Source: Branchiostoma floridae
Lineage: Eukaryota > Chordata > Leptocardii > Amphioxiformes > Branchiostomatidae
NCBI RefSeq assembly: GCF_000003815.2
Contig: NC_049979.1
Location: forward strand, 21,718,518-21,782,517
Reading direction: 5' to 3'
DNA: 64,000 nt
Under the pieces are notes generated by a model. That model did no database searches and had not been told where the DNA came from. It was given only the letters and a program-made list of their open reading frames with translations. The position numbers were made by a program, and so were the translations under genes. Below are positions 40,371 through 53,200 of this stretch, piece after piece (the stretch's first letter is position 1; each line of letters starts with the position of its first letter).

Positions 40371-40935
40371 ACCTTGACTCAACGATGAGGACACCCTCTT
40401 TGTGTGAATGAGCGATGATGACCATGTTTCTGGTTTAAGGAGGAAAAAAAGAGCTCTAGCAAGAAGCCAGTAAATAGTTGATGTTATGACATACTGTGCT
40501 ACATTTGATATGATGATACGGCAGAAAAATAGTCGAGTTTAAGCTTAGCATGATACTGCACGTAAGTAATGTAAGCAATACGTATGCCTGAATTGTATCA
40601 ACAATTGTATTGTCGTGTAGCTGAAAATGATATCTTTGCCGCAGTTGACGTTCTGCAGCGAACCTTGACTCAACGGTGAGGACATCCTCTTTGTGTGAAT
40701 GAGCGATGATGGCCATGTTTCTAGTTCAGAGAAAAGGAAAAGAGAACTAGCAAGAACTCGGCGAAGTACTGTTTTCGTGGCTCTACTTGATATGATGATA
40801 TGGCAGGAAGATATTCGAGTTTAAGCTTAAAATAATATTACACGCAAGAAATGCAAGCATAATATTATATGCACGTCATGTAAGCAATACGTATGCCTGG
40901 ATTGTATCAACAACTCTGTTGTCGTTGAAGATAAT
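40371..40935. repeat. Tandem duplication, period 291 bp, two diverged copies
   Basis: ACCTTGACTCAACG starts at 40371 and 40662. Both copies continue with CTCTTTGTGTGAATGAGCGA, CTAGCAAGAA, TTGATATGATGATA, TCGAGTTTAAGCTTA, GTAAGCAATACGTATGCCTG and ATTGTATCAACAA. The second copy has an extra AT-rich segment near 40850-40880. No coding frame is shared. Confidence 0.85.
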
Positions 40936-43039
40936 ATATTCGTCGTGGTTCTAAGCCTACAGCATCTAAAGTTATCTATTGTATTAAATTGTTTTGCAGA
41001 TGTGTTTTTATTATGTCTTTTTTTTAATTCTTTTTCTATCAGGAGCCAATCCTAGCTTATTAGAACTGCCATGAACGTATTCTGAGCTTAGAATTGGATT
41101 TGTGTATTGTAAATATGAGTAATGTTTTACTCGCACACTATTCTAGCCAGAAACTTTATATTATTATATCCTAATCACCCTTCAGCAAATTAGTAATGAA
41201 TATTGATACTAAATATGTTGTTTTCAGTAAAGACTCACTAGACACACTCATTGTCGAAAACAATGTTGTAATAACTATCCAATAAATCTCGTAATGTCTA
41301 TATCAGTCATTTGGTATGGCACAATGGATACATGGAATTGTACAAATGGTCGCACAAGTACAATGATGAACGAACGCTCATTGACCACGGCTGTCCAACC
41401 AACTTAGTCTGGCTGGTGTCAAGAACAACTGCATCTATACAAACCAATTGCAGTTGTGATATTTACAACAAATCGTCAAACATATCGTGTCTTCTGTACA
41501 TGTTAGAAATCCCGACGTATCGCTTTTCAAACGTGCTCATATACATGTATGCCAACCCAACGACATAAGGTAAGAAAGGCACGTCCTATTCAGGGGTATG
41601 TAACAGATGCTGTGTGTATCCCCTCACACGGGGATATACAGAGGTATAAAAGCAGCAAGTCGTCCTCCCAACCATGTTTTAGCTCTGCAGACATAGGCTA
41701 TAATAATATTCTATGGATTGATAACAGTAGCTCTCCTTTGACTCAATTTCCTTAAAGTGATATCATATCCCTTTCAGAACTACAAAGCTACATCGTCTTT
41801 AAACTAAAAACAAGGGATGTTTCTCTGCTTTCTTTTTATTGTGACTTTTCAGTGAATCAGAGGACGATTCCTTTGTTTTAGATTTACATCCCCAACCGAT
41901 TTCGAGAATCAAGGTACATTTTCCATTCCAGAGGTGGATTTTGGAAATCCTAAGTTTAAGCTCATTCGACTCCCCCTTGCGGCTAAATGGCAAAGTTAAA
42001 AAAACATCGGATATCGGATCAATGCAAATTAAAGACATTTTCTAATCCATTCAATACTCTTGACTGATATTAAAGTATTTAAATGTATAAAAACTCAACA
42101 GTTATAAGGTAGTCGAGCAGATTCTACAAGAATCTAAGCAATTCATAGCAGCTTATAATCAACAGCCTTGTTGGGATCTTCGAAGCTACTGGTAATTGAA
42201 GTAACTGATTATCGCAATCGATTACCATACATATGTGGTGCCTGTACGTTTTGACTGGGACTAAATCTATTCAGGTCTTTCTTTTGGGGCTAGCTGGTAC
42301 AGTCTGAGAGTTAACTGGCATTATTGGCGTGCTAAATGAGACCTTATCTCAAGATAATTACACCCCAAGAGTTTTGCCTACATGGAGCGTGCAAGAAAGG
42401 CAAGGAAATTAAACAAGAGGCCGTCAAATGGGGGTTGCATGGTTTTAAGATACCACATGGTTGCTCTACGGAAACGACATGTAGCAAAAAATACATAAAA
42501 CCATCTACGGTTATGTAGATTTGGCGATATTGCAACAAGCTATAACCCATGTGGTGCAGGAATTAAAAAGTTCAGAAGGCTGACATTTTGTGTTGACAAC
42601 GTAATACCAATTGTCATTCGGTATCTTAGTAAAATAGCAAACTCACTCAATCAAGTGCACTGATATCTCTGTTCTTGTGTACGCACTATGAAACAAGGTC
42701 CAGCATAATACAACAAAAGCTCGTGCAAACTCAGACCGTAAAGTTACAGAGACATGCCTCAAAACCATGCATTGTTCGACAAGAAATGAAACGTCCTCTG
42801 ATCTCTCTGCCTGGTTATTAATAGAACCCTAGGGCCTTTTGTTCTTCCAACGTTTCACATAGTTTGCAAGTTTTAAAGTGGCTTATCGCCGCAAGGGGTG
42901 TTCCTGATACCTCCGTCAAACTTCGGTGAGAAATCAATACGTCTAATTGATGATTGTGATAGAAAATCGATGAGGGCTTTCATCTCAGCAGTGGGGTTTG
43001 AAAGGGGAATTAAAGCAGGTTCCCCGGTGGTGGGCTGCC

Positions 43040-43210
43040 GGACGACCAATCAGAACCGTAGGGGACCACCTTTGACAGGAGAAACTTACCACCATTTGTC
43101 CTCCGTATGTAACTACCGCCCATACCGAGTCTGTGAACTCCATTGGTCACGTGACCTACTACGTATCAGGTCACGTGACCACGAGGTACCCCATAGCCGC
43201 CATCTTGTTT
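43040..43210. promoter_or_regulatory. Promoter-like cluster: CCAAT box, two GGTCACGTGACC palindromes, inverted CCAAT, YY1-like site
   Basis: CCAATCAG lies at 43046-43053. An inverted CCAAT (ATTGG) at 43142-43146 overlaps the first of two perfect 12-bp palindromes, GGTCACGTGACC, at 43145-43156 and 43169-43180. The core GTCACGTGAC is the known E-box of bHLH-zip factors (USF, MITF/TFE; the CLEAR motif). GCCGCCATCTT at 43196-43206 is a YY1-type motif read on the minus strand. The density of motifs suggests a transcription start nearby. The gene it would serve is not identified; it lies about 400 bases past the stop codon of the FReD gene. Confidence 0.5.
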
Positions 43211-43602
43211 TGTGTTGTTGTCCTACTCCTGTATCTAAATGCTCCACACTTCGATTCCACTGCAGTTGCCTTGCGTCGATAATCGCGTCCATAACACTTC
43301 AGGCAACGCTGATCATGCCTTTTACAGTACCAATCCAGAATAAGTCCACAACTTTGCCATAAAAACAGAAAAGCGGAACCCAAACTACTTGACGTGCCAT
43401 ACCATACTCTGTAGGAGGTGTGCCGTAATGATATGACGTAAATCACGTTACTAGAAACTACCAACACTAACGTGTAGAGTCCGTATAGATCTATAGAAAA
43501 GTCATCCATAAAATTGTCTCCGCAACAGTCCCTCCTGGTCTGAAAAACGATATCACAAAGCAAATACGCTCTCGCAAGTTATTTGTAGCTCTTATATATA
43601 CT

Positions 43603-44276
43603 TTAGGGAATAAAAATCATTGGTCGTATTTTCATAGACACTCGCTTCAAAGAGTAGTTGTAACTCTTCTTCAAAGACCACCAAATGATGCCGTCTGGAA
43701 CATTTGAGTTATAGTTACTTTGTCGGTAGTATTTACCGTTCAGGTTGGCCTGAAAGCAGTCATTGTACCACCATCCCCCTTTGAATAAAAATGCGCAGTT
43801 TTTGGAGCTGCTTTCATTGTCCCTGTCCTTTGTACTGAACTGCGCGTCAGTCAGATTCATCTCCTGTGTGGAGTTCAAGGCCGTCATAGAATCCCCAGCA
43901 TTTCCAGAGTACGATCCGAGTCTTAACCTGTAGTTATCGTCTTCCGAGCTGACTGTAAATGAGCTGTATTCAGCGTAAACCTTGTTGCCCTCCCAATCTT
44001 CCAGGTCCACGCGCAACTTGTAGTCATTTTGGCTTGTCAGGAGGTACAGGTTATCGTTTCCAATCCAGAATTCGCCGTTGAGGTCGCCAAATCCGGTCTT
44101 GTATTCCGTCCAATTCCTGAAGAAGTCCACGGAGCCGTCTAACCGTTGTTGAATGACTGTCCAGCCACCACCAGAAGTGGTCATATCACAAAACACATAA
44201 AACGCGTTTGTAAAGTTCTTCGGCCACACGGGATACACGCCGTTTAAGCTGTTCTGGGCTCTGACATCGGAACAGT
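43603..44276 (-). CDS. Exon 4 of the FReD receptor: complete fibrinogen-related domain, residues 216-439
   Basis: The exon begins after CTCTATTTCAG and runs to the stop codon. The whole FReD lies in one exon. Hallmarks: N-terminal C217-S-D, FCDMTT with C245, GGGWTVIQQR, DFFRNWTEY, the GFGDLNGEFWIGN motif, DRDNE (366-370) for calcium, NCA (C376), WWYNDC (C389), NLNGKYY and a C-terminal KIRP. The C376-C389 spacing of 13 equals C401-C414 in FIBCD1. The residue after the last Cys is Phe390 where ficolins and FIBCD1 usually have His, and Asp388 replaces the usual Asn before it. Six sequons make the domain potentially heavily glycosylated. Confidence 0.95.
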
Positions 44277-47200
44277 CTGAAATAGAGGCGAACAGACGGG
44301 GTAAATCATATATTAGTAAGTTCAGAAATTGCAAATACTGAATCATCAGGCCCTTTCAATGACCTCATAACCTGAATTGTCTGTAAGTCGTCACACAATG
44401 TTGATGAATTGCTAACTATGTCAACTTTGAACCCCACTCTCTGCCGCTCCTGCAACTCTAATATTTTTTCACTTCATGTCACTGTTATGAGACGTGTCTT
44501 GATCTAACATATTGAAATAAGTGCGGAAATAGGCAAACGCAGAGAGAAAAAGAACCACAGTATAAACAGCAAACAACTTTAAGTTATTAAAACTACGGCG
44601 AAAAAGAACAAATACAGATAGACAGAAATCAATTCATCATACCTCGAAGGAGGCAATCATCGCAACCTTGTAGAGAGCTAAGCCTATCCTCCACCGTCCG
44701 TAACCGTTGATCCCTATCGATGAGTTGCCGGGACACCACATCTAACTTATTCTTCAACTGTTGGGTGACGTTTTGTAATATCTCGATGTCACATATACCA
44801 TCACGCAGACGTGCTTCCAGGGACTTTCTCTGATCGGTAAGAGTTTCGGTTCTCAGCTTCAGAGTCACCAGAGTGTCCGTGTCCCCGTCCACTGTCGTCT
44901 GAAGTCTATCCTTCTCCGAACGAAGTCGGTCGAGTTTGACATAAAGCCACACTGCACAACAACAGACATACAAGAATCAGAATTGACGAATGTTAAGAAT
45001 TTGTTCTGTCGGGTATAATTATACATAGTTTACCTACATGTTCATTGTGTAAAACTTATAAGCCCAGTTACCTTTTAACCATAAATCTTACAGATTTACA
45101 CAGATATCATACAACGCATCAGTCCTATATACATAGGGCACCACGTACGAGGGCGGTATGAACTGGAAAAAAAACATGGCATTATGCACTGGAAAGGTAT
45201 AATATAAGTGCGAGCTTCACGAACTTGTGTTATTATGCCTTCAGCCACTGAAGAAGTTGTACGCAACGTAATCGGTTTGGCCGACAGGCTGAATAAAGGT
45301 TCAGAAACTTGAACTATGCGACTCCAGATGTCTTACTTAGGGATGACAGCGGTGCGATAGATGTCGGTTAGCTGAGGACAGAGTCCACTCTACTATATAC
45401 TGTAAAACTTGGTTATAGGCCCAGTTAGCTTTTAACCATTAATCTTACAGATTTAAACAGATATACATCATACAACACATCAGGATAGGAAGATCAAACG
45501 AAAAGTTGCGTATCGAATTTCCTCCTATACCAGCCCTAATAACGTAGCACGAATTCGCGTGACATTTTTAGGGCACAAATGTCTATAACACTTGGAGGTG
45601 AGTTCCCTCGAGTGTGCCATTAAAGGAAGAGAAAGGCACAGTAGATGGCTTTTACCTGGATAAGGGGCATTTTGTGTCAAATCAGAATTGATGTTTGGGC
45701 TTGTCTGTTTTTTGGAAAGTTTCAACTGATCAATGTTAGTACTTTAAGGAGTGACCCGAAAAATCCGGTTACCTAAGGTAAACGGACATCCAGGCGTACT
45801 GTCGACTATTGCAAGTGAATATCCCGCCTGCTTTATATTGTGATGTTGCCATTCTTTTTAATTCCGCTTGACGACATGAGATCTCTTCAAAGCAGTTAAT
45901 ATACGACTTGATATGAGAAGTATATCAACCATGTCCGATGATACCTGCCGAAGAATCTGACCTGATTCACCTAAATGAATATACATGGATGAATATATCT
46001 ATCCTGTGTTCAATGTGTATAAGCTGGTTCACGGTTTGAACTGCGCATGTGCAGTGTAAAGCATTATGGGTAATATGTCAAAGTTAAAGTCATCAGAGAC
46101 AAAGAAAACGCGACCTGTTTATAGTTAAAGGCTTTCACATTTGACCTCACGCATGCGAAGCTGAAACCGTGAACCGTCTTATCATTACGAGCATTACAAC
46201 ACGTACCATGTTCTATGGTTTAGGTAGCATAACGGAAAGCACACACAAGCTCTAGTCTACGTACCTGTGAACCCTAGTAGCCCAATTAACGCCACCCAGG
46301 TGAGAATGGAACACATGATTCGGCACTGTGTTTTGGAAGACGGCCTCTGAGGCTTCCTCTCTTTTTTCTTCTCCAGGGTGATGGTGGACCCCTTCATACT
46401 GCTGGGTTCTGCAACCTGCAGACATGTTAGAGGTGTGGGTGGACCTGCAGAGGAGGGAGAGGTGGTCTAATAGTTAGGGTTAACCACTTAGCATCTGAAG
46501 ATGCTGGGTTCGAACCAACGGTAGGTCCCAGAGTTGCGCCTTTGGGAACGACAATTTTACACCTACTCATCGTTCAGGTGAAAATGAGTACCTACATATG
46601 GAAAGAGACGTCCTCTTGGGTGGGACGTAATGCCGGGGGTAAATCTTAATAAAGTAATAAAACGAAGTGACACTGTAAATGTTCATTAATAAAATAATTT
46701 GTGTAATAAAGCATCAATAAACTTTAGTTTATGTACGTCTATAATTACTGTACACGTAGCAGCCAAAAAGGAGCAAGATTAATGATGTGTTACATTCGCC
46801 AAAAAGGTAGCATGTTTATATAATAATGCCAGTCTTGAGTCATTATTTGACATCAGGGCCCCTTGCGGCATTCTTAGTCTAACTTCCAGTTTTGAACCCA
46901 ATGTTCTGCACATGTATAGGGTCATAAATTGACTGCCCCCTACCAAATTTTCGGAACTGCAGGTACGTTTTTCTTTAAGGCTTTTTGTATCGTGATGCCC
47001 TAAGAATGGGTTAATAAATTTTCAGTCTTTTTTTTACAAGTGAATCACGTAAGAGATTAAAGTAGTCAAAGATAAGAAAAATTAATACATTCCTACCTTA
47101 GAAACATAGAAATATTATTCGCTTATTTCTTAAATAGTAAGAATCTGTTTACACTAACTATATCGCACTTCACATAATGATCAAAGTTACACCCTCAATG

Positions 47201-50200
47201 TACAAAAAAGATTCAATTCCTAACTAGTTTTCACTTGTCACTCACTGCTTGACGTTCTCTACGGCTTAAAACTTCTGTGACATTTTCAAGGACTGCCGTT
47301 CCCCAGATGTTCGCGTGATATTTCCATAATGCCATGAACTATGATAGTAATAATCCTTTGTGTCTACACATGTCTGCTGTTAGATGGATCCAATGAGTGC
47401 CGGGTACCCACCATCCATCATTGTTATTTCATACGAATAAAATGTAACTGTATAAGTTAGAAAAGTGATATTGGAACGTATGAAACATTATCTCTAACTT
47501 TCAATTACTTCATTAATCCTTTCCATAGGTTTAGAACTTTATGTGAAAGAGAAAATTGCTTTCTTTTAAAGCTCATTGGTAACGTATACTTTCACGGTAA
47601 GTTTTAAGTTTTATTTCAAGATGCACGGCATTGCAGCAGTAAGTTGGCTGAATTTTCCCGACATTTACATAATAAAACCCGGTCACAATGTTAAAACCTT
47701 TTAAAACATATACATTCACGTATAGTTTGCATGATTTGGCAACTTGCATTTCCAAATGGTAACACCTAATTCTATTATGTGCATCGGTCATCGATTCCCT
47801 GACAGAAATGCTTGTCGTAGCATTGCCGTGGGCCATGCAGACGTTCGCAGTCCTCCTCTCTAGAGTACACGCTAATTCTGCTAACTTGGCAGCTTGTCCT
47901 AACGCTCCATCCATCTCGCTGTCAGGAGGTGTACGTTTCACTCAGCAGATGCCTTCGCCAAAATGATTGACGTAGGGTGTAGCGATAGTACGATCCATTT
48001 CACCGCCGACTTCACGCAGTCATTCGTCATCTTTAATAATTGAACAAAGTAAGTTTGGCATCAAAGTAAGCTGATAATGTTGATATGTAGCCCTAACCTT
48101 TATCGTCCCGGCAAGACAGCTATGCAATACCCACCGCACCGACAAATTCCCTGCTAGGATAAGGTACTATATAATGGTAACTTTTCCAACAAATCAGCTT
48201 TATAACACTGGTTATTTTACTGTTCTGGCACTTAAAACGAGCGTTTAGATTAATGTGTCGTATAACTTATCCTCCGCTAGAAATGTGCTAGAAAGCTGCT
48301 ATATCTTTTTATGAAGCGAGTCTTCCGCCTTGATTTCATTGTCATAGATGTAGAGGGTGTTCTCACATAATGGTTAACCTTCGCAGAAGAAGTCATTTCC
48401 CACTTGTACATTCATTTGCGTTTTACGTTTTCTAGAATGCATTTAAAAGTGCACAAGTCCATAAAGCAGAGTCTCGGAGGACCGATCAAGATGCAATCCA
48501 CGACTTCATGAGCTCTGGAAGGCTGATAGCAACTCTGGACGTATTTCACCGAGCCATCAAGCCACCCCGGATTTGGAGAAGCAATAAGGCAAAGATCGGT
48601 TTGTCTTACGGTCAAAGAACAAAGCATTATGCGCTTACAATGCAATTATTCTTTCTTATGATTTAGTGCGTCCGGGCACAAGATCAAAGACAACATCCCC
48701 GTACCACGAGAACAGTCATCAAACTTCAATTCAGCTTCAAATATCACTCTATACAGGTTCTTTAATATTTTCCATATGAAGATTAGGACATTGGCAGATA
48801 TTGATAACTGCGGCATTATAACTCGGGACTTGCAGCATAGATGTATGGAGGTTTTAATCAAACTGTCAATGCACGCAGTGTGATTTAAGATGAAAATATC
48901 AGCTTTCTTACTGTGTAATATTATAATCTATTGGAATAGCATAGTATTACGTATATCATACAGTTAAAGATTTTGCACGATTTACCATAGAAAGTAATTA
49001 CGACATTTGCCTAATAATATACACATTTCTACCGCTTCGGCAAAAGAATAAGAACTGCCTATATATGCACAGAATTCTAGAAGTTTACATTTTGGCTGTT
49101 TTTTTTTTTAGTCTGTCTGTTTAAGTTTACATTTTGGCTGTTTTTTTTTAGTCTGTCTGTTTTGACGTTTGTGTTTCATCCGTTTTGCAAATTTAACATG
49201 TTTTGCCCTAGCAGCTAGCTTCCGAGCGAGGTTTCTGTTTAGTCTTTATTGACATGGTAAATTTCATTTCAATCTATTTATAAAACTCCCGCAGTGTGAG
49301 TGACACGTAGGTCTGAATACTGCCGAGAAAGACCCTCCATTTCGAAACTTCAAACAAAGACAGAAAATATCGAATCACCAGACTGTGTCCAATTCTCTCT
49401 TCTCCCACCAGGAAATACCACAACTTGATTAGTGTTGGGAAATAACGTGGAGGCTTTATGAATATAAGTAAGTTGTACGGCACCGCCGAGTTTCTTATAG
49501 ACATTTGGTATTCTTACCTTGTCGACTGTCTATTTATCATCCTCGCTCCAAGGCTCCTCGGTAATCACGATTTATTCCACTGAGACTAAGACATCATTAC
49601 AACACAATGCTGTGCAATACGCTCCATAAAAACGCTGTTCATAAAGACAAATTCACAGAAATATTCAATGTTTACGGTTAAGGTTATTACGTCTCTCCTT
49701 CCTAACGAAATAAGAAACGGCCCGAAGCTTCTCACCGCTATTTGTTCTGATTAATACATTCGTTGCGTTTAGAAATTTAGTTATGGATGTAAGGCAGAAC
49801 TAATATATTTGGCATCATAAATTAAGCAATAAAATTGATCCGGAAAATTTCTTCTGCTAGGTTTCGTGAATTCCCAACTAGTTGTGCACAAATTTCACAC
49901 TACTTTTTCGTTTAAACACGGTCATTGCATGAAATACTAGTACAGTGTCTTCCTTTCAGTACTGTTATACTACCTAATCATTTATTATCACTTATAATAC
50001 TTGCAATCTTGGAAAAATATTGTACCATATGTGGCCACATCAAGACCGCAGGTGCGCACTTTAATATCACATTATCATTAAACGTGCTTTTAATGTTTCA
50101 AAGACAGAAGCTTTCCAGATGAAGTAGAGTCGAATGAGGCACTATAATGTAATGTAAATCAATATTGATTAAATGGTATCATCTGGTAGTTGAAAGTCTT

Positions 50201-53200
50201 TGCTTAGTGCTCCAAACGACTGTGTATCATAGTCCTTACGCTTCAACCCACGCTCTTGCAGATCACCGTGCGTGACACCAAGACACAATATTAGTAGTCA
50301 GTGGTCGTTGTCAACTTATGGGACTTAATAGATCACCAATGACATACAAGCCCTAGTACCGGGTTAATTTCAATGTTCTTGACAACATCGACTCCTTAAA
50401 GAAAGGGCATGAAATCATTAGTGCTGGGTGTAGACACCTCACGAATGCAAATCTGTGCGTGTACGGGGGTAAAGACGCCTTGGATTATAGGTTAGGTACG
50501 GAGAGCAGTGTCTGGTGATCCCCCCGTGAAGACTGGCGTCTGGATCATCGATAAGGAAGGCACTCGGGCTAACTGTGGGGGAATCTGCTGCGATGCGGAG
50601 AAATCACAAGGAAAAAAGTAAAGTCAATTGCTCAAATGTTTATCTGCGTTTCGTAGACACCATTCAACTAGGGCGGCGGCCTAGCTGCGTCCAAACGATT
50701 TGACAGATCGCTCAACCAATTTCATAGATTTGAATTTTATGATATTTTCGACCATACTTTCAGACTTTGCATAATATTCAAATTGTAATGTCAAAGGTTT
50801 CAATCAAACTTAGATCGTAGCGAGGTCGTAGCAGAGTGAGAAGTGAAAACTAGTTGGAATTGAATTGTGTTGTTTTTCTCCACACTGTGGGCGTAAATTT
50901 GATCTTTGTGTGATATAATTAGTGAACAGATTCTTACCATTAAAAAAAATTATCGCATAATATTTCTATATTCCTAAGGCACGAATGTATTAGGTCGTAA
51001 CGTGATCGCGTGATCGCCGTCTAGTAAGATGGGGTTTCTAACAAGCAGGTGTTCACCAAAGTGTTTTAAGTCCACTCTACCCTTTAGGAAACCAGTGATT
51101 ATTTCCGATCGGAGATATTTGCTTTATAGTGCTTCCCATTCTTGGACGAGGCATTTTAATTAATTGCATTCCATTGTGCTGTACATCACTAGCTTTGCAC
51201 CATTGATTTTCAATACACCTGACCAGCCTGGACAAAAGGAAGGCCAGCGGCGTTTGTTTGTCTTTGGTCCCCAGATGAAAGGTCGTTTTCTTCCGACAAG
51301 AAGATAGCAGTTGTTTAGGTAGCTGAACTGCTTTGTAAAATTGATTGTTAATACTGTGGGGTACATAATGGGACTTTCTACCTGTGTGTCGTCTTGTGGT
51401 TGGGTTCCACACATGAGTTAAAAGGAGCAATGTTGGAAGTGGCGCTCTTGAAAGCAAAATGTGGCCACAAAAGGTCTTCGGGAGTTTTAGCTCAATCCCC
51501 TCGGAGTTAGCGACTTCCATTACCGCTTATGGAGACTAGCGGGGAGTCACCATTTTGGTGCTGCACATTTTAGAGTTATATTTCATACAGATATTCTCTT
51601 CAGTTGTAAATCCAAGAAAATAAAACAACATTCGTTTACTATAGGAGTGCATCCTATTGATATGCACATCGACTAGCATCGATGGCATGCTATGACATGT
51701 CGAACCAAACTTTATAAAAGAAAATATTCTAAAAAAAACACTGAAAACAAAGAACATTTTCTTTTCACTAATAATTAAGTACAATCAATGTATATGCATA
51801 TGTATATTGGTCTATTGTCAACCATTTACTGTAATTACTGACCACATTGATTTGTAATTTTATGGATAACATCCTCTAGAGACCTCAACACTAATGTGAG
51901 AGGACGAAACAGAGCCTGACCCACTTTGAGCCCACCATGTACCTCAACGCCCCTCACATTTCTTTCCGTTTTGCAGAATAACGAGTGAGTGTGAGTCGGT
52001 CTTTTATAATAAGACGTCTTAGACTTTTCCCGGAATTTTCTCTCGTAATGCAGTGCATCTGTAAAGCTCTTCTAACCAGTATGTATTAACATGCATTGGC
52101 ATAATACCGGTCATGAGCCTTATACCGGTCGATTAAAAATAGTGGAACTTAAAGAGATCTACACATGCAACAATAGTTATTTCTGAGGTATGCACACTTC
52201 AGACATCTAGGTGTCCAATACATAATTTACAAAGCATCGATAACAATGCATTCGAAGACAACAAGGCCAAACGTTTTCAGGTCATTTTCGGGGCAGGCGA
52301 GTTCGTCGTGGGACAAACACACTGTCACGTTCATCGCCAGATTTGTAGATAATAATCACATGTGCTCACGGCACAAGACGAGCATGATTCAACAGCAATC
52401 TTGAATTTCTTTTGGTGACCTACAACTCGTGTAAAAGTGTGAGGAACCGTTGCATTATCGCCCGGATCTACGACTGAATGGGTCAAATTGAACGTACGCC
52501 GCCATTTTCCCGCCATTTTTAATGCTACGGCCAGCAGTAAAGTTTTACGTCATAGCGGTTGTGACGGACCAAAATTAAATGAAAATTCTTGTCAGTATTC
52601 GCCCATTTTCTCATGACTTTTTGTATGCTCATGCAGATTTTTGTATTGTGCAACTACTAACAGGAAAGAATGGAACAACAGAGGATGTATAAAGGTACAT
52701 AGCGGCAGTTAATTGTGCCGTGTTTCGTTCGACCGGTATAGTGCACCCCCTTCCAACCACGCGCCCGTTCTCCGTGCAATTCCGCGGTGTGTTCCAATTA
52801 CGATATTATGTTTTTAGCAGGACCAGAGAGACAAAATAATTTACACAGAAGAAGTGGCAAAGGTAAGCTGTAACAGCAACATGTAACTGGAGAAAATGAT
52901 GCGTTGATCATTTGCCAATTAGCATTGCTTGAGAAATTGCAGTAAACCAACCGGTATTATGCCAATGGATGTTACATACCAATCCACAATGGCACCCAAG
53001 TCTTGTTGTGTTTTCTGATGCTTGCTAATGTATACGTAGTACAAGCACGTTCATCAGCTTTTGCAGTATGAAAATTTACAAGTCTGCTCTTGCCAACCTT
53101 CCGGGGTCATTATGAGTCGCGATAGGCCTGAATTCTGAGCTATAAGGAGGTGATTCTTTTAAGAGCGGCCGAAAAGTATTGAGCGCAAGGATGTCATCCA

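Larger units (their letters stand above)
36285..43039. other. No gene recognised apart from repeats
   Basis: It contains the 37320 repeat, the 291-bp duplication and scattered short frames. The plus-strand frame ending at 39448 is followed by a strong donor-like GTAAGTAAG and ends in a charged FVFERRKIDAREDV segment, but the rest is low-complexity hydrophobic and no partner exon was found. Confidence 0.55.

Noticed and set aside
42898-43563. Frames of 154 (plus) and 130 (minus) residues around 43.2 kb
   Set aside because: They overlap each other on opposite strands across the promoter-like cluster; neither begins at a convincing ATG nor shows a domain.
46265-46415. Alternative exon 2 acceptor 7 bases upstream
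   Set aside because: The frame stays open but loses the transmembrane helix and does not fit the phase of exon 3.
46456-46530. Functional tRNA gene (plus strand)
   Set aside because: Perfect A/B boxes but no acceptor stem, and it is followed by a SINE body shared with other sites.
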